This document shows positions 8,973-16,082 of a DNA stretch of 40,550 bases, piece after piece. The notes under the pieces were generated by a model that saw only the letters and a list, made by a program, of their open reading frames with translations, made no database searches and had not been told where the DNA came from. Position 1 is the first letter of the stretch. Each line of letters starts with the position of its first letter. Source of the DNA: CAYNFQ01 sp964396715. Its GTDB lineage: Bacteria; Patescibacteriota; Microgenomatia; Daviesbacterales; UBA10151. The position numbers and the translations under genes are program-made. The stretch is from contig CAYNFQ010000010.1 in the NCBI GenBank assembly GCA_964396715.1, forward strand, positions 1 through 40,550. Direction: 5' to 3'.

Positions 8973-9437
8973 ATGACCGCGACAGCACATGCATTGGTTG
9001 GAGGAGCAATTGCCGCCTCCATTCCTAATCCAGCTTTGGGCTTGCCTCTTTCATTTATCTCCCACCCCATTTTAGACATGATCCCTCACTGGGATTTTGG
9101 GGTAGGTTGGAGAAAGAAAAATAAAGTAACTTTGCTTTTGGAATCTATTTTGGATTTAGCACTAGGAATAGGCTTAGCTTATTTAATATTTGGCCTGCCT
9201 GCCGGACAGGCAGGTAAAAATATTAATCCTCTCTACTTTTTATCTTGTATCTTCTTTTCTGAAGTTTGGGACATTTTGATGATGCCATACCTGCTTTTTG
9301 GCTGGAAAATTCCGCCTTTTAAAACAGCCTACAATTGGCAACACAAGATTCAATCCAATATTAAACTGCCCTGGGGAATTTTAACTCAAGCCCTCACAGT
9401 AGGCGGAGTTGTCTTAGCCTTAAGATTTATCCACTAA
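8973..9437 (+). CDS. Membrane protein, YdjM/metal-dependent hydrolase-like
   Basis: 154 residues with hydrophobic helices and the N-terminal pattern HALVGGAIAAS...LSFISHPILDMIPHWD, resembling the YdjM (LexA-regulated, metal-dependent hydrolase-like) integral membrane family with conserved His/Asp. The substrate is unknown. A palindromic repeat is read in frame as LPAGQAG (9194-9214). The last 18 bases overlap galU tail to tail. The region before it (8832-8972) holds a TATACT box at 8886-8891 and a simple-sequence stretch of TACCCTATACCC type. Confidence 0.55.
   Translation: MTATAHALVGGAIAASIPNPALGLPLSFISHPILDMIPHWDFGVGWRKKNKVTLLLESILDLALGIGLAYLIFGLPAGQAGKNINPLYFLSCIFFSEVWDILMMPYLLFGWKIPPFKTAYNWQHKIQSNIKLPWGILTQALTVGGVVLALRFIH
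9194..9214. repeat. GC-rich palindromic element, coding copy
   Basis: CCTGCCTG and CAGGCAGG arms around CCGGA, read in frame as LPAGQAG. The same family is at 13814-13834 and, as a compound array, at 19928-19990. Confidence 0.7.
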
Positions 9438-10397
9438 TGTTTTTAAATATTTTGTGAATTCCTCACCTATCTCAGGATGTGTTTTGGCAAGCTCCACCAC
9501 AGTTTTCATATATTCCAGCTTATTGCCCGTATCATAATATTTGCCATTTTCCACAACCACCGCATACAAAGGTACACCCTCATCTTTAAGTTTATTGATG
9601 GCATCAACCAGCCAGATTTCACCACCCTGCCCCGGGTTTAAACTTTTTAAAGCCGCAAATATTTCCGGAGGTAAAATATATGCCCCATGGGTGGCAATAT
9701 CAGATGGGGCAGTTTCAGGATCAGGTTTTTCCACAATCTTTTTGATTTTAAAAACATTCCCCGCTCCGCCCGCGCCTTCAGCGTCGCTATGCGCGCCTTC
9801 AGCGTCGCTATGCGCGCCTTCAGCGTCGCTACGCGCGGAGCGAGGCGAGCCTTCAACAGGCTCTAGATCAGCGATTCCATATCTTTTCAAATCTTCTTTT
9901 CTTTCAATGCGAACTCCGGAAATAACCATGCCTCCATATTTTTCATGGACTTCAATCATCTGCTTGAGTCTGGGAGGATCTGCCAGAATAAACTCATCCC
10001 CCCAAATTACGGCAAATGGTTCATCTTCAATAACTGCCTCGCCTGCCAAAACCGGTGTGCCATTGCCATAAGGGCCTTTTTGTCTGACATAGATAAAGTT
10101 GGCCATGTTGGAGATTTTATTGATCGCTTCCAAAAGCTCCTGCTTTTTGCCATTAGTCAAATTTTGCACCAGATCTTCATTGGGCACATCAAAGTGATCC
10201 TCAATTGCCCGCTTAGTGGCGCCGGTGACAATAATAATGTTTTCTATTCCAGATCCCACAATTTCCTCCACCACATACTGGATAACAGGCTTGTCCACAA
10301 TAGGCAGCATCTCTTTGGGCATGGCTTTGGTTTGAGGCAGGAATCTGGTGCCAAATCCGGCTGCAGGAATTAATGCTTTTGTTATCTTTTTACTCAT
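9420..10397 (-). CDS. galU: UTP--glucose-1-phosphate uridylyltransferase
   Basis: 325 residues: KALIPAAGFGTRFLPQTKAMPKEMLPIVDKP (in part) is the nucleotide-binding signature; also present are GTPVLAGEAVI, FAVIWGDEFI (metal-binding Asp) and KIVEKPDPETAPSD...GAYILPPEIF. It makes UDP-glucose for envelope glycans. A tandem heptapeptide insert (SDAEGAH repeated) sits at about residues 187-215 where GalU normally has a short loop. Its promoter TATAAT lies just upstream of ATG 10397, with the -35 supplied by the hairpin repeat at 10421-10526. Confidence 0.93.
   Translation of the reverse strand: MSKKITKALIPAAGFGTRFLPQTKAMPKEMLPIVDKPVIQYVVEEIVGSGIENIIIVTGATKRAIEDHFDVPNEDLVQNLTNGKKQELLEAINKISNMANFIYVRQKGPYGNGTPVLAGEAVIEDEPFAVIWGDEFILADPPRLKQMIEVHEKYGGMVISGVRIERKEDLKRYGIADLEPVEGSPRSARSDAEGAHSDAEGAHSDAEGAGGAGNVFKIKKIVEKPDPETAPSDIATHGAYILPPEIFAALKSLNPGQGGEIWLVDAINKLKDEGVPLYAVVVENGKYYDTGNKLEYMKTVVELAKTHPEIGEEFTKYLKTLVDKS
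9771..9833. repeat. Tandem 21-bp repeat (3 copies) inside galU
   Basis: Three near-identical 21-bp units at 9771, 9792 and 9813, each encoding the heptapeptide HSDAEGA on the galU strand. Unit length is a multiple of three, so copy-number changes would keep the frame. Confidence 0.85.
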
Positions 10398-10420
10398 AGA
10401 GATTATAATACCATTTTCAC

Positions 10421-10526
10421 AATGACAAAATCCAAATTACAAATGATAAATAAATGTCAAAATCTAAATTTTAAAATTTGATATTTGGATTTGATTTGAA
10501 ATTTGACATTTGATATTTGAAATTTA
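10421..10526. repeat. AT-rich long-hairpin repeat, copy 1
   Basis: About 105 bp with two roughly complementary halves rich in AATTTGACATT/AAATGTCAAA motifs. It begins exactly at the efp stop codon and fills the efp-galU gap. A second copy lies at 19264-19380 in an equivalent position between two minus-strand genes. Confidence 0.7.
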
Positions 10527-11087
10527 CTTAACTCTCTCCACATATTCTCCGCTTCTTGTATCCACTTTCACTTTCTCCCCTACTTTCATAAACATAGGCA
10601 CTTTAACCACCAAGCCATTATCTAAAGTGGCTTCTTTAAAAACATTAGAAACAGTATTACCTTTTTCCCCCGGACCAGTTTCTGCTATTTCATACACCAA
10701 GCTCATAGGAAGTTCCAATCCCAGTGCTTCCCCTTCCCCCACAATTAAAGTTACTGCCAACCCATCTTTTAAATATTTTGCCTGTTCACCAACCACGCCA
10801 GAAGACAGTGCAAACTGTTCAAAAGAGGAAGAATCCATGAAGTTGTAACTGCCACCATCTCTGTATAAAAACTGGGCTTTTACTTTTTGCACATCAGCCT
10901 CATCTACTCTGGCTCCGGTAATAAAAGATTTCTCCAAAACAGCCCCGGTTCTGACATTCCTTACCTTTAATTTAATATTTCCAGACCCTCTGCCTGTTTT
11001 AACATGCTCATAATTAACCACCAAAAAAATCTCTTTCCCTTCCTTAAAAAAAGTCCCGTTTCGAAGTTCATTTACATTCAAAGCCAT
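10524..11087 (-). CDS. efp: Translation elongation factor P
   Basis: 187 residues, the normal EF-P length with its three beta-barrels. EF-P binds ribosomes stalled at polyproline and promotes peptide bond formation. The tip loop reads HVKTGRGSGNIK, so the residue that is lysine in E. coli (PGKGQ) is arginine, as in the EarP-rhamnosylated class. No earP is in the window, so it may act unmodified. Polyproline clients exist locally, such as the 76-residue proline-rich protein. A TAAAAT box lies 6 bases before the ATG. Confidence 0.95.
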   Translation of the reverse strand: MALNVNELRNGTFFKEGKEIFLVVNYEHVKTGRGSGNIKLKVRNVRTGAVLEKSFITGARVDEADVQKVKAQFLYRDGGSYNFMDSSSFEQFALSSGVVGEQAKYLKDGLAVTLIVGEGEALGLELPMSLVYEIAETGPGEKGNTVSNVFKEATLDNGLVVKVPMFMKVGEKVKVDTRSGEYVERVK

Positions 11088-11167
11088 CTTTGAATTTTAA
11101 CATAGCAAAATACTTTACTACAAGCTTAGGATTCGTAAAAAAGGGTGGGACCTTCTATTACTAAAAT

Positions 11168-11739
11168 TTAGCTTCCAGAAGGAATAATTAAAGGTGCAAC
11201 CCAGAGGCTCTGATCAGGAGCTTCACCAAATCCATGATCTATCCAGATACCTCTCTCAAAATAATCCAATACGGCAAGGCTTGGACCGTGATATGCAGCT
11301 ACATCAATCATCATTACTTGTGTTCTGGTTCTTATAGCAATTCCTTTATTTTCCGGTTTAAAGAACATCTGTCTAGGATTCATTTGCGTATGCAATAGAA
11401 AATAGTCGGTTAAATCTCCAATGATTACTTTAGTATCCGGAGCAACTCTTCCTATTCCCCTTGATAATACCTGGACTATTTCTTCCTGTGAGTGGAACGG
11501 TCTATGGTTACTATTCGGGAATATAAATTGTTCAGGATTAACTGCTACTTGACCTATTCTGGAAGGAAGGTTACTCAATCTCTCCATATTTGCTTCACTT
11601 CCAGCCCAATGCCAACTCAAACCATATTTGCTACGCACATCTCTCATAGAAGATCCATCAAGATTAAATATGACAAAACCTCGTGACTCTAAACTTTGAC
11701 GCGCTTCACTAGTAAACTCTCTCTCTCTCTGCTTAACAT
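11168..11739 (-). pseudogene. Unknown protein, frame broken or switchable at an (AG)7 tract
   Basis: The main ORF (ATG 11647, 159 residues) continues open upstream as GFVIFNLDGSS... to about 11150 but has no in-frame start codon there. A well-placed ATG at 11737-11739, just behind a good promoter, is out of frame with it by exactly one AG unit of the (AG)7 tract at 11717-11730. With six or nine units the ATG would read straight into the ORF (MLSREREFTSEARQSLESRG...). I do not recognise the family; no membrane helix is present. It may be a phase-variable gene in the off state, a recent frameshift or a length error. Alternatively translation starts at ATG 11647. Confidence 0.6.
11717..11730. 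repeat. Dinucleotide tract (CT)7 / (AG)7
   Basis: Fourteen bases of pure CT on the plus strand, located four codons inside the putative start of the gene at 11168-11739. Confidence 0.95.
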
Positions 11740-11748
11740 GAGAAGGCT

Positions 11749-11777
11749 AATATAACATAAGGTGCCTGCAAAGTCAA
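11749..11777 (-). promoter_or_regulatory. Promoter of the (AG)n gene
   Basis: Read on the minus strand: TTGACT (11777-11772), a 17-base spacer, TATATT (11754-11749), then 9 bases to the ATG at 11739. It supports 11739 as the intended start. Confidence 0.65.
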
Positions 11778-11819
11778 ATCGATGAACGAGCAGGGCACAT
11801 CGGTAACACTTCTAAATCT

Positions 11820-11939
11820 ATGGCAAAAGAAGAATTTATTGATAAATTTATCGCACGATTAAACTTTGTTGGCAGTGCAACTGAGCAAGAAATGACCAAA
11901 ATAGCTTCAGGAGCTAGTGAAAAGGGTCAGAAGTTCTAA
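11820..11939 (+). CDS. Possible 39-residue small protein
   Basis: ATG 11820 to TAA 11939 encodes a charged, helix-prone peptide (MAKEEFIDKFIARLNF...). There is no Shine-Dalgarno sequence and I recognise no family. It lies in an otherwise gene-poor 345-bp gap (11740-12085), which also contains a 46-codon ORF at 11949-12089 whose stop overlaps the toxin ATG. Either may be chance or decay products. Confidence 0.25.
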   Translation: MAKEEFIDKFIARLNFVGSATEQEMTKIASGASEKGQKF

Positions 11940-12040
11940 TTGGGCTATATGAATAAGATAGACGTGATAAAATCAAAAAGCAAGGGTCGTTCAAAAAGAA
12001 AAGTGTTACCGATGTATCTCAGCCTACTCAATCGATCTCT

Positions 12041-12074
12041 CTTTTTAACCATTCCACATTGGAATAAATTTGTT
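12041..12074 (+). repeat. 34-bp direct repeat, left copy
   Basis: A 34-base sequence that recurs at 12647-12680 with a single mismatch. It contains the small inverted repeat ATTCCA-CAT-TGGAAT. It borders the toxin-antitoxin pair on its left. Confidence 0.9.
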
Positions 12075-12085
12075 ATGATTTTCTT

Positions 12086-12382
12086 ATGATATTCAAAACA
12101 ATACTTGGCAAGATTAAACTCACTCAAGCAAGGAAAAAGCATATCATTAAAAATCATCCAATTATGGAAACTTATCTTGTAAATTTAAAAGAAGTTTTAG
12201 AAAATCCTGCTAATGTCAGATATAGTAATTACAACCAAAATATCTTGTTATTCTATCGCTTTTTTGATAAAATAGAAAATGGTAAATATATTGTGGCAGT
12301 AGTTGATAAAGTTGCAAAACAAGTTATAACTGCTTATTTAACACACAAAATCAAAACAGGAGAAAAATATGAAAAAGAGTAA
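12086..12382 (+). CDS. BECR-fold (PBECR/DUF4258-like) nuclease toxin candidate
   Basis: 98 residues with the pattern TQARKKHIIKNHP...LKEVLENPANVRYSNYNQNILLFYRFF...KYIVAVVDK...VITAYLTHKIKTGE, typical of phage Barnase-EndoU-ColicinE5/D-RelE-like proteins. The HIIKNH histidines and the terminal T-H-K are the likely catalytic residues. It is presumed to be an RNase toxin. A DUF2283 gene overlaps its end by 14 bases, a pairing often found for such proteins. A TATGAT box at 12074-12079 lies 6 bases before the ATG, suggesting a nearly leaderless mRNA. Confidence 0.65.
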   Translation: MIFKTILGKIKLTQARKKHIIKNHPIMETYLVNLKEVLENPANVRYSNYNQNILLFYRFFDKIENGKYIVAVVDKVAKQVITAYLTHKIKTGEKYEKE

Positions 12383-12617
12383 TAATTTTAGACTTGAATA
12401 TGATAAAGAGGGAGATATTTTATATCTTAGTAAAGGAGCCTTGACTAAAGATGATTCATCAGAGGAGATGGGTGATGATGTAGTAATTTGGAAGAATAAA
12501 AAAACTAAAGAAGTAAGTGGTTTTACAGTTTTAAACTTTTCCAAAAGAGCTTCCAAGAAAAGCTCTAATATAAACCTACCTTTTGAGGTAGAACTCCACC
12601 CTACTGTTTCATTTTAA
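12369..12617 (+). CDS. DUF2283 protein, antitoxin candidate
   Basis: 82 residues with the DUF2283 signature: RLEYDKEGDILYLSKG (usually YDxExDxLYI), a central GDDVVIWKNK and SGFTVLNFSKR. It overlaps the preceding nuclease-like gene by 14 bases, as is common in toxin-antitoxin operons, so I infer that it neutralises that toxin. Its 3' end overlaps the aminopeptidase gene tail to tail by 17 bases. Confidence 0.7.
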   Translation: MKKSNNFRLEYDKEGDILYLSKGALTKDDSSEEMGDDVVIWKNKKTKEVSGFTVLNFSKRASKKSSNINLPFEVELHPTVSF

Positions 12618-15243
12618 CTAGAAAAGATTCTATTTTCTTTCTATCCCTTTTTAACCACTCCACATTGGAATAAATTTGTTCTAATGCTTGAGCAATAGTT
12701 CTTTGGGCTTCTGGGACCGGGTTAATCTTTACAAAGGATTCTATATCGCGAGCATCAGAGATTTTAGTAAACTCACCTGCACCCTGGAATACTCTGGTAA
12801 AATAATGTCCTCCGGCATATCTTTCTTTAAGCAGTTTCCAGTGGGCTTTAACAAACTCCCAGGCTAAATACCTACCCTCAGAATTTGCCCAAACTGAGGC
12901 AATTATCCCTAAAGTATTTTGAAACCTGACGTATTTGGAGGTCGAAAATTCTAAGGTCTTTTCAAGTAAAGCTTCGTATTTAAATTTACCTAAAGATCTG
13001 CCTAATCTATCTCTCTCTTGCTGATTATCCTCCTCCTTGTACATTTTTACCAAGCTGTTCCATTCTTTTTGATCTCCCTTTTCAGCAACCAGGTTATAGA
13101 CTACCCCCCGGAGATCAGGATCCACCTTTTTCCCACCACTCCACAGTTTCTGTGCCATATTAATTACCCCCAAATCCCCAAACCCCCCTAACATATTTAA
13201 GACCATGCCACGAAGAAGTGTATCAGTATGTTGCTCTTCTTTTTTCTTTTCCCACCCCATTCTTTCTGCCACTCCACCATAAATTTCCCTGCCATATTTT
13301 TTAAAACTCTCATAAAAATTCTCATAAGACAGCAGTGAATCCAGTTGGGCAATTTTTCCAGTTAAAGCAGCCCAAACAGTATAATCTTCTTCATCTTTAT
13401 AACTCTGTACCAGTTCCAGCGCCAAAGTGGTGGGAGAATTTCCAGCTTGTGCCAGATCAAAACTATCCCTGATCAGTCCCAATCTATCCGGAGCAAACAG
13501 CTTTCCACTTTTGATACCTTTCTCCAATTCTTTTAAGTACTCATGCGGATAATCAACCCTAACCAAACTAACCTCTCCAGTATTCAGCTTCTCTCCCTTA
13601 TCTGGAATAGTCATAATTTTCTTATCCATCAGTAACACTTCGTCATTGCGAGGAGTCTGCGACGAAGCAATCTTATTAATTAGATTGCCAAGCCTCGCTT
13701 CGCGGGCTCGCAATGACAGAGGGAGCGGAATTGACCAAATAGTGTTGTCTTTTGTTTGTTTTTTGGAAATTGGACTTGAAAAAAACCTGCTTTGTGTTAA
13801 TTCTAACTTTCCCCCTGCCTTGCCGGCAGGCAGGCTTTCCCCTTCATCCTTTTCCCTTACAGTAACCAACGGATGTCCTGGTTTTGATGTCCAGTTAGCC
13901 ATAATCTTCTCCACATTCTTACCGGAAACCTCTGATAAAGCAGCCCACAAATCTTTAGTTTCAGCATTTCCATATGCATGTTCTTTTAAATAATGTTGCA
14001 AGCCCTTTTGAAAATCCTTTGCCCCCAAGTATTCATGCAGCATTCGCAAAATTGAAGCTCCTTTAGAGTAGGAAACTTTATCAAATATTTCCGAAATCTC
14101 TGAGGGGTGCCCCACTTCTACCTCAATAGGGTGCGTATTTTTCAAAGAATCTAAATGGAATGCATCAGCCATTTCTGTTGAAACAAATTGAGTCCAGATA
14201 TCCCAATCAGGAAATATTTCATCAATAGCCAGGTATTCTATAAAGCTGGCAAAACCTTCATTTAACCAAAGGTGAGTCCACCATTCCATGGTGACCAAAT
14301 TCCCAAACCACTGATGAGCCAGCTCATGGGCAATTACCATCGCCACCCATTGTTTATTGGCAGTTGATGAGCGTTCTTCATCAATCAAAAGGGTGGATTC
14401 CCGATAAGTTACTGCCCCCCAGTTTTCCATGGCCCCTGCGGCAAAATCCGGGATGGCTATTAAATCCAGAACAGGTAAAGGGTAGTCAATTCCAAAGTAA
14501 TCCTCATAAAAATCCAGGCATTTTATGGCCACATCCAAGGCAAATTTAGCCTGCTCTTTTTTACCGGGAGTGGTAAAGACTCTTACTGTGCTTTTTCTTT
14601 CCCCTTTCCCCTTTCCCCTTTCCCCTTCTATATATTCAAAATCCCCCACAATAAAAGCTAAAAGATAAGTGCTCATCTTGGGGGTTGGCTCAAATTCCAC
14701 TACCTTATAACCAGACTCATGCTCTCTGACCGCTGATTCAATAGTGTTGGAAATGGCCACAGTATGCGATGGAACTATCAAAGTCACATCAAAAATAGCC
14801 TTTTGGGATGGCTCATCAAACGAGGGAAAAGCCCTTCTGGCATCTGTTGATTCAAACTGGGTGGTGGCTAAATGTTTATCAACTCCATCAACCACATACT
14901 TGCTGCGATAAAAACCCCGCATTTTATCATTTAAGATTCCCCTAAATTTAAGTTTTAACTCCCCTTTACCTTTTTCCAGATTTTTAAGGAAAGTAAAAGT
15001 GGCTGTTTCTGCTTTTTTGTTATAGGAGGTCTTACCTGCCCACACTTCTTTGCCCTGGTGAATCCACTCCGCAGAACCTATTTCCAAATCTGCAGAATGC
15101 AAAGTAATCTCAGTGGTGGATTTTGCCAAAGTTAAATAAATGGTTTCCTCCCCCTCAAATGTAAAATTTTCCAGATTTGGCTTGAGCATGATCTGATAAC
15201 GCTCTGGTTTAACATGCGCTGGAAGTCTGTGTGAGTTTTTCAT
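12601..15243 (-). CDS. pepN: M1-family metallo-aminopeptidase
   Basis: 880 residues. GAMENWGAVTYRE (substrate N-terminus recognition) is followed by the zinc site HELAHQWFGN...NEGFASFIEYL, i.e. HExxH-x18-E. The C-terminal half is the helical ERAP1-like domain. It trims N-terminal residues from peptides, a logical nutrient route for an auxotroph. Three repeat-derived inserts are read in frame: polypurine (GKGKGER), LPAGKAG at 13814-13834, and LRAREARLGNLINKIASSQ... at 13642-13717. A 34-bp palindrome and TGGACA/TATAAA promoter lie upstream of ATG 15243. The symbol is by family similarity. Confidence 0.9.
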   Translation of the reverse strand: MKNSHRLPAHVKPERYQIMLKPNLENFTFEGEETIYLTLAKSTTEITLHSADLEIGSAEWIHQGKEVWAGKTSYNKKAETATFTFLKNLEKGKGELKLKFRGILNDKMRGFYRSKYVVDGVDKHLATTQFESTDARRAFPSFDEPSQKAIFDVTLIVPSHTVAISNTIESAVREHESGYKVVEFEPTPKMSTYLLAFIVGDFEYIEGERGKGKGERKSTVRVFTTPGKKEQAKFALDVAIKCLDFYEDYFGIDYPLPVLDLIAIPDFAAGAMENWGAVTYRESTLLIDEERSSTANKQWVAMVIAHELAHQWFGNLVTMEWWTHLWLNEGFASFIEYLAIDEIFPDWDIWTQFVSTEMADAFHLDSLKNTHPIEVEVGHPSEISEIFDKVSYSKGASILRMLHEYLGAKDFQKGLQHYLKEHAYGNAETKDLWAALSEVSGKNVEKIMANWTSKPGHPLVTVREKDEGESLPAGKAGGKLELTQSRFFSSPISKKQTKDNTIWSIPLPLSLRAREARLGNLINKIASSQTPRNDEVLLMDKKIMTIPDKGEKLNTGEVSLVRVDYPHEYLKELEKGIKSGKLFAPDRLGLIRDSFDLAQAGNSPTTLALELVQSYKDEEDYTVWAALTGKIAQLDSLLSYENFYESFKKYGREIYGGVAERMGWEKKKEEQHTDTLLRGMVLNMLGGFGDLGVINMAQKLWSGGKKVDPDLRGVVYNLVAEKGDQKEWNSLVKMYKEEDNQQERDRLGRSLGKFKYEALLEKTLEFSTSKYVRFQNTLGIIASVWANSEGRYLAWEFVKAHWKLLKERYAGGHYFTRVFQGAGEFTKISDARDIESFVKINPVPEAQRTIAQALEQIYSNVEWLKRDRKKIESFLVKMKQ
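12647..12680 (+). repeat. 34-bp direct repeat, right copy (inside pepN 3' end)
   Basis: 33 of 34 bases match 12041-12074. Here it is coding, specifying about residues QIYSNVEWLK near the C-terminus of the aminopeptidase. The two copies enclose the toxin-antitoxin pair. Confidence 0.9.
13642..13717. repeat. Palindromic element of the GTCATTGCGAG family, coding copy
   Basis: Arms GTCATTGCGAG (13642-13652) and CTCGCAATGAC (13707-13717) are perfect. Inside are GACGAAGCAATCT and AGATTGCC. It is read in frame in pepN. Related copies: 16821-16854 (coding, partial) and 25640-25710. Confidence 0.85.
13814..13834. repeat. GC-rich palindromic element, coding copy
   Basis: CCTGCCTTGCCGGCAGGCAGG-type palindrome read in frame in pepN as LPAGKAG. 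Confidence 0.8.
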
Positions 15244-15298
15244 AGTTGTAAATAATAGTTTTAATTTATATATGCATGTCCTGTAATTGTCCAGCTGT

Positions 15299-15332
15299 AG
15301 ACATTTTTATCACGATCGTAATAATTTTGTCT
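15299..15332. promoter_or_regulatory. 34-bp palindromic operator upstream of pepN
   Basis: Outer AGACA/TGTCT, central CGATCG centred on 15315/15316; 13 of 17 arm positions are complementary. It shares TATCACGATCG-AATA with the palindrome at 15847-15880. It lies between the stop of the PaaX-like gene and pepN, and its TAGACA could serve as a -35. Confidence 0.55.
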
Positions 15333-15843
15333 ATTTACTAACATTATCTGATTCAACTACCATCACCCAATCCTCTATTCCTACCTTCTTTATAAAATCC
15401 CTTAAAATATCAGTGCAATTTATTTTGGAAGCCCAGATGCTTTTTTGCCATTGTACGAAGCCTAGCTGTTTAAGCTTTTGTCTTAATAAATCCCTGGTTG
15501 GTCTTCTTTTTTCTGGAATATCCCAGACTACTAACCTCCATTTTCCATCCCAGTTTTTATCTCCTGCTAACATTTTTGCCCATAAAGCTTTATCCTTACC
15601 TGAATCAGTTAATCTGATAATTAATTCCTCATCAGTTACAAAATCAATTAAACCATTTTCTCTTAATCTTTTTATGGTTTTTGCTAAAGAGCTTTTTTTT
15701 AAAGGATAATTCCATCCATCCCAATAAGCATAGTAGCCTGGATTATTAATAAAATCATTTACTCTCACTGTACCATCCACTGCTTTTTCCAAAGCCAATA
15801 GAACTAAATTTGTTAAAGTTTTTCCTCTTTTAGATGCAGACAT
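15331..15843 (-). CDS. PaaX-like (Cas2-fold) transcriptional regulator, second copy
   Basis: 170 residues from ATG 15843. The N-terminal half is a winged-helix segment (LAKTIKRLRENGLIDFV...IRLTDSGK), the C-terminal half the PaaX/Cas2-like domain (WDGKWRLVVWDIPEKRR...LRQKLKQLGF..WQKSIW). An ATG 39 bases further up lies inside the promoter palindrome, so the shorter form is preferred; the promoter TGGACA - 17 - ATATAT would then give a nearly leaderless mRNA. It likely binds the palindromes at its own promoter and at pepN. There is no cas gene nearby. Confidence 0.75.
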   Translation of the reverse strand: MSASKRGKTLTNLVLLALEKAVDGTVRVNDFINNPGYYAYWDGWNYPLKKSSLAKTIKRLRENGLIDFVTDEELIIRLTDSGKDKALWAKMLAGDKNWDGKWRLVVWDIPEKRRPTRDLLRQKLKQLGFVQWQKSIWASKINCTDILRDFIKKVGIEDWVMVVESDNVSK

Positions 15844-15846
15844 ACT

Positions 15847-15880
15847 GGACAAATATATCACGATCGGAATATATTTGTCC
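15847..15880. promoter_or_regulatory. 34-bp palindromic operator/promoter of the PaaX-like gene
   Basis: Perfect 12-bp arms GGACAAATATAT (15847-15858) and ATATATTTGTCC (15869-15880) around CACGATCGGA. On the minus strand the arms supply TGGACA (-35) and an ATATAT/TATATT (-10), so occupancy would block the polymerase. Confidence 0.75.
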
Positions 15881-15923
15881 ATGGGTTAAATAAAGTTCTC
15901 TTTCTTACCAATGTGAAAGTTGG

Positions 15924-15929
15924 TATAAT
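15924..15929 (+). promoter_or_regulatory. -10 box of tRNA-Leu
   Basis: TATAAT 11 bases before the mature 5' end of tRNA-Leu. No convincing -35 hexamer. Confidence 0.5.
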
Positions 15930-15940
15930 CACTCAAGCTA

Positions 15941-16023
15941 GCCGGGGTGCTGGAACGGTATACAGGATAGTCTCAAAAACTATTGGTCGCAAGGCCGTGA
16001 GGGTTCAAATCCCTCCCCCGGCA
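15941..16023 (+). tRNA. tRNA-Leu(CAA)
   Basis: Acceptor GCCGGGG pairs with CCCCGGC; the anticodon stem ATAGT/ACTAT encloses CTCAAAA with anticodon CAA; there is a long class II variable arm (GGTC-GCAA-GGCC), and the T arm is GAGGG-TTCAAAT-CCCTC. It reads UUG codons. The discriminator is A73 and the following bases are CAT, so CCA is not encoded and must be added. Confidence 0.95.
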
Positions 16024-16082
16024 CATCATAAAGTGTTATTTAATTTGACAATTTGAAATCCGAAGTATAAATTACAAATATA

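Noticed and set aside
9771..9833. Regular repeats that could be mistaken for a CRISPR array.
   Set aside because: The 21-bp units are directly adjacent with no spacers and are coding within galU.
9541..10071. 176-codon plus-strand ORF antisense to galU.
   Set aside because: It is a shadow of galU; the encoded protein is low-complexity and the opposite strand has all GalU motifs.
11131..11150. AAGGGTGGGACC on the plus strand, resembling a T-box core.
   Set aside because: It is followed by no CGCG, no terminator and no plus-strand gene; it lies between two minus-strand genes.
11945..12157. 70-codon minus-strand ORF over the toxin start.
   Set aside because: It overlaps the toxin promoter and the 34-bp repeat, with no ribosome site or family match.
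15844..15882. The upstream ATG extending the second PaaX-like protein by 13 residues.
   Set aside because: Those codons lie wholly in the promoter palindrome, so they are unlikely to be transcribed.
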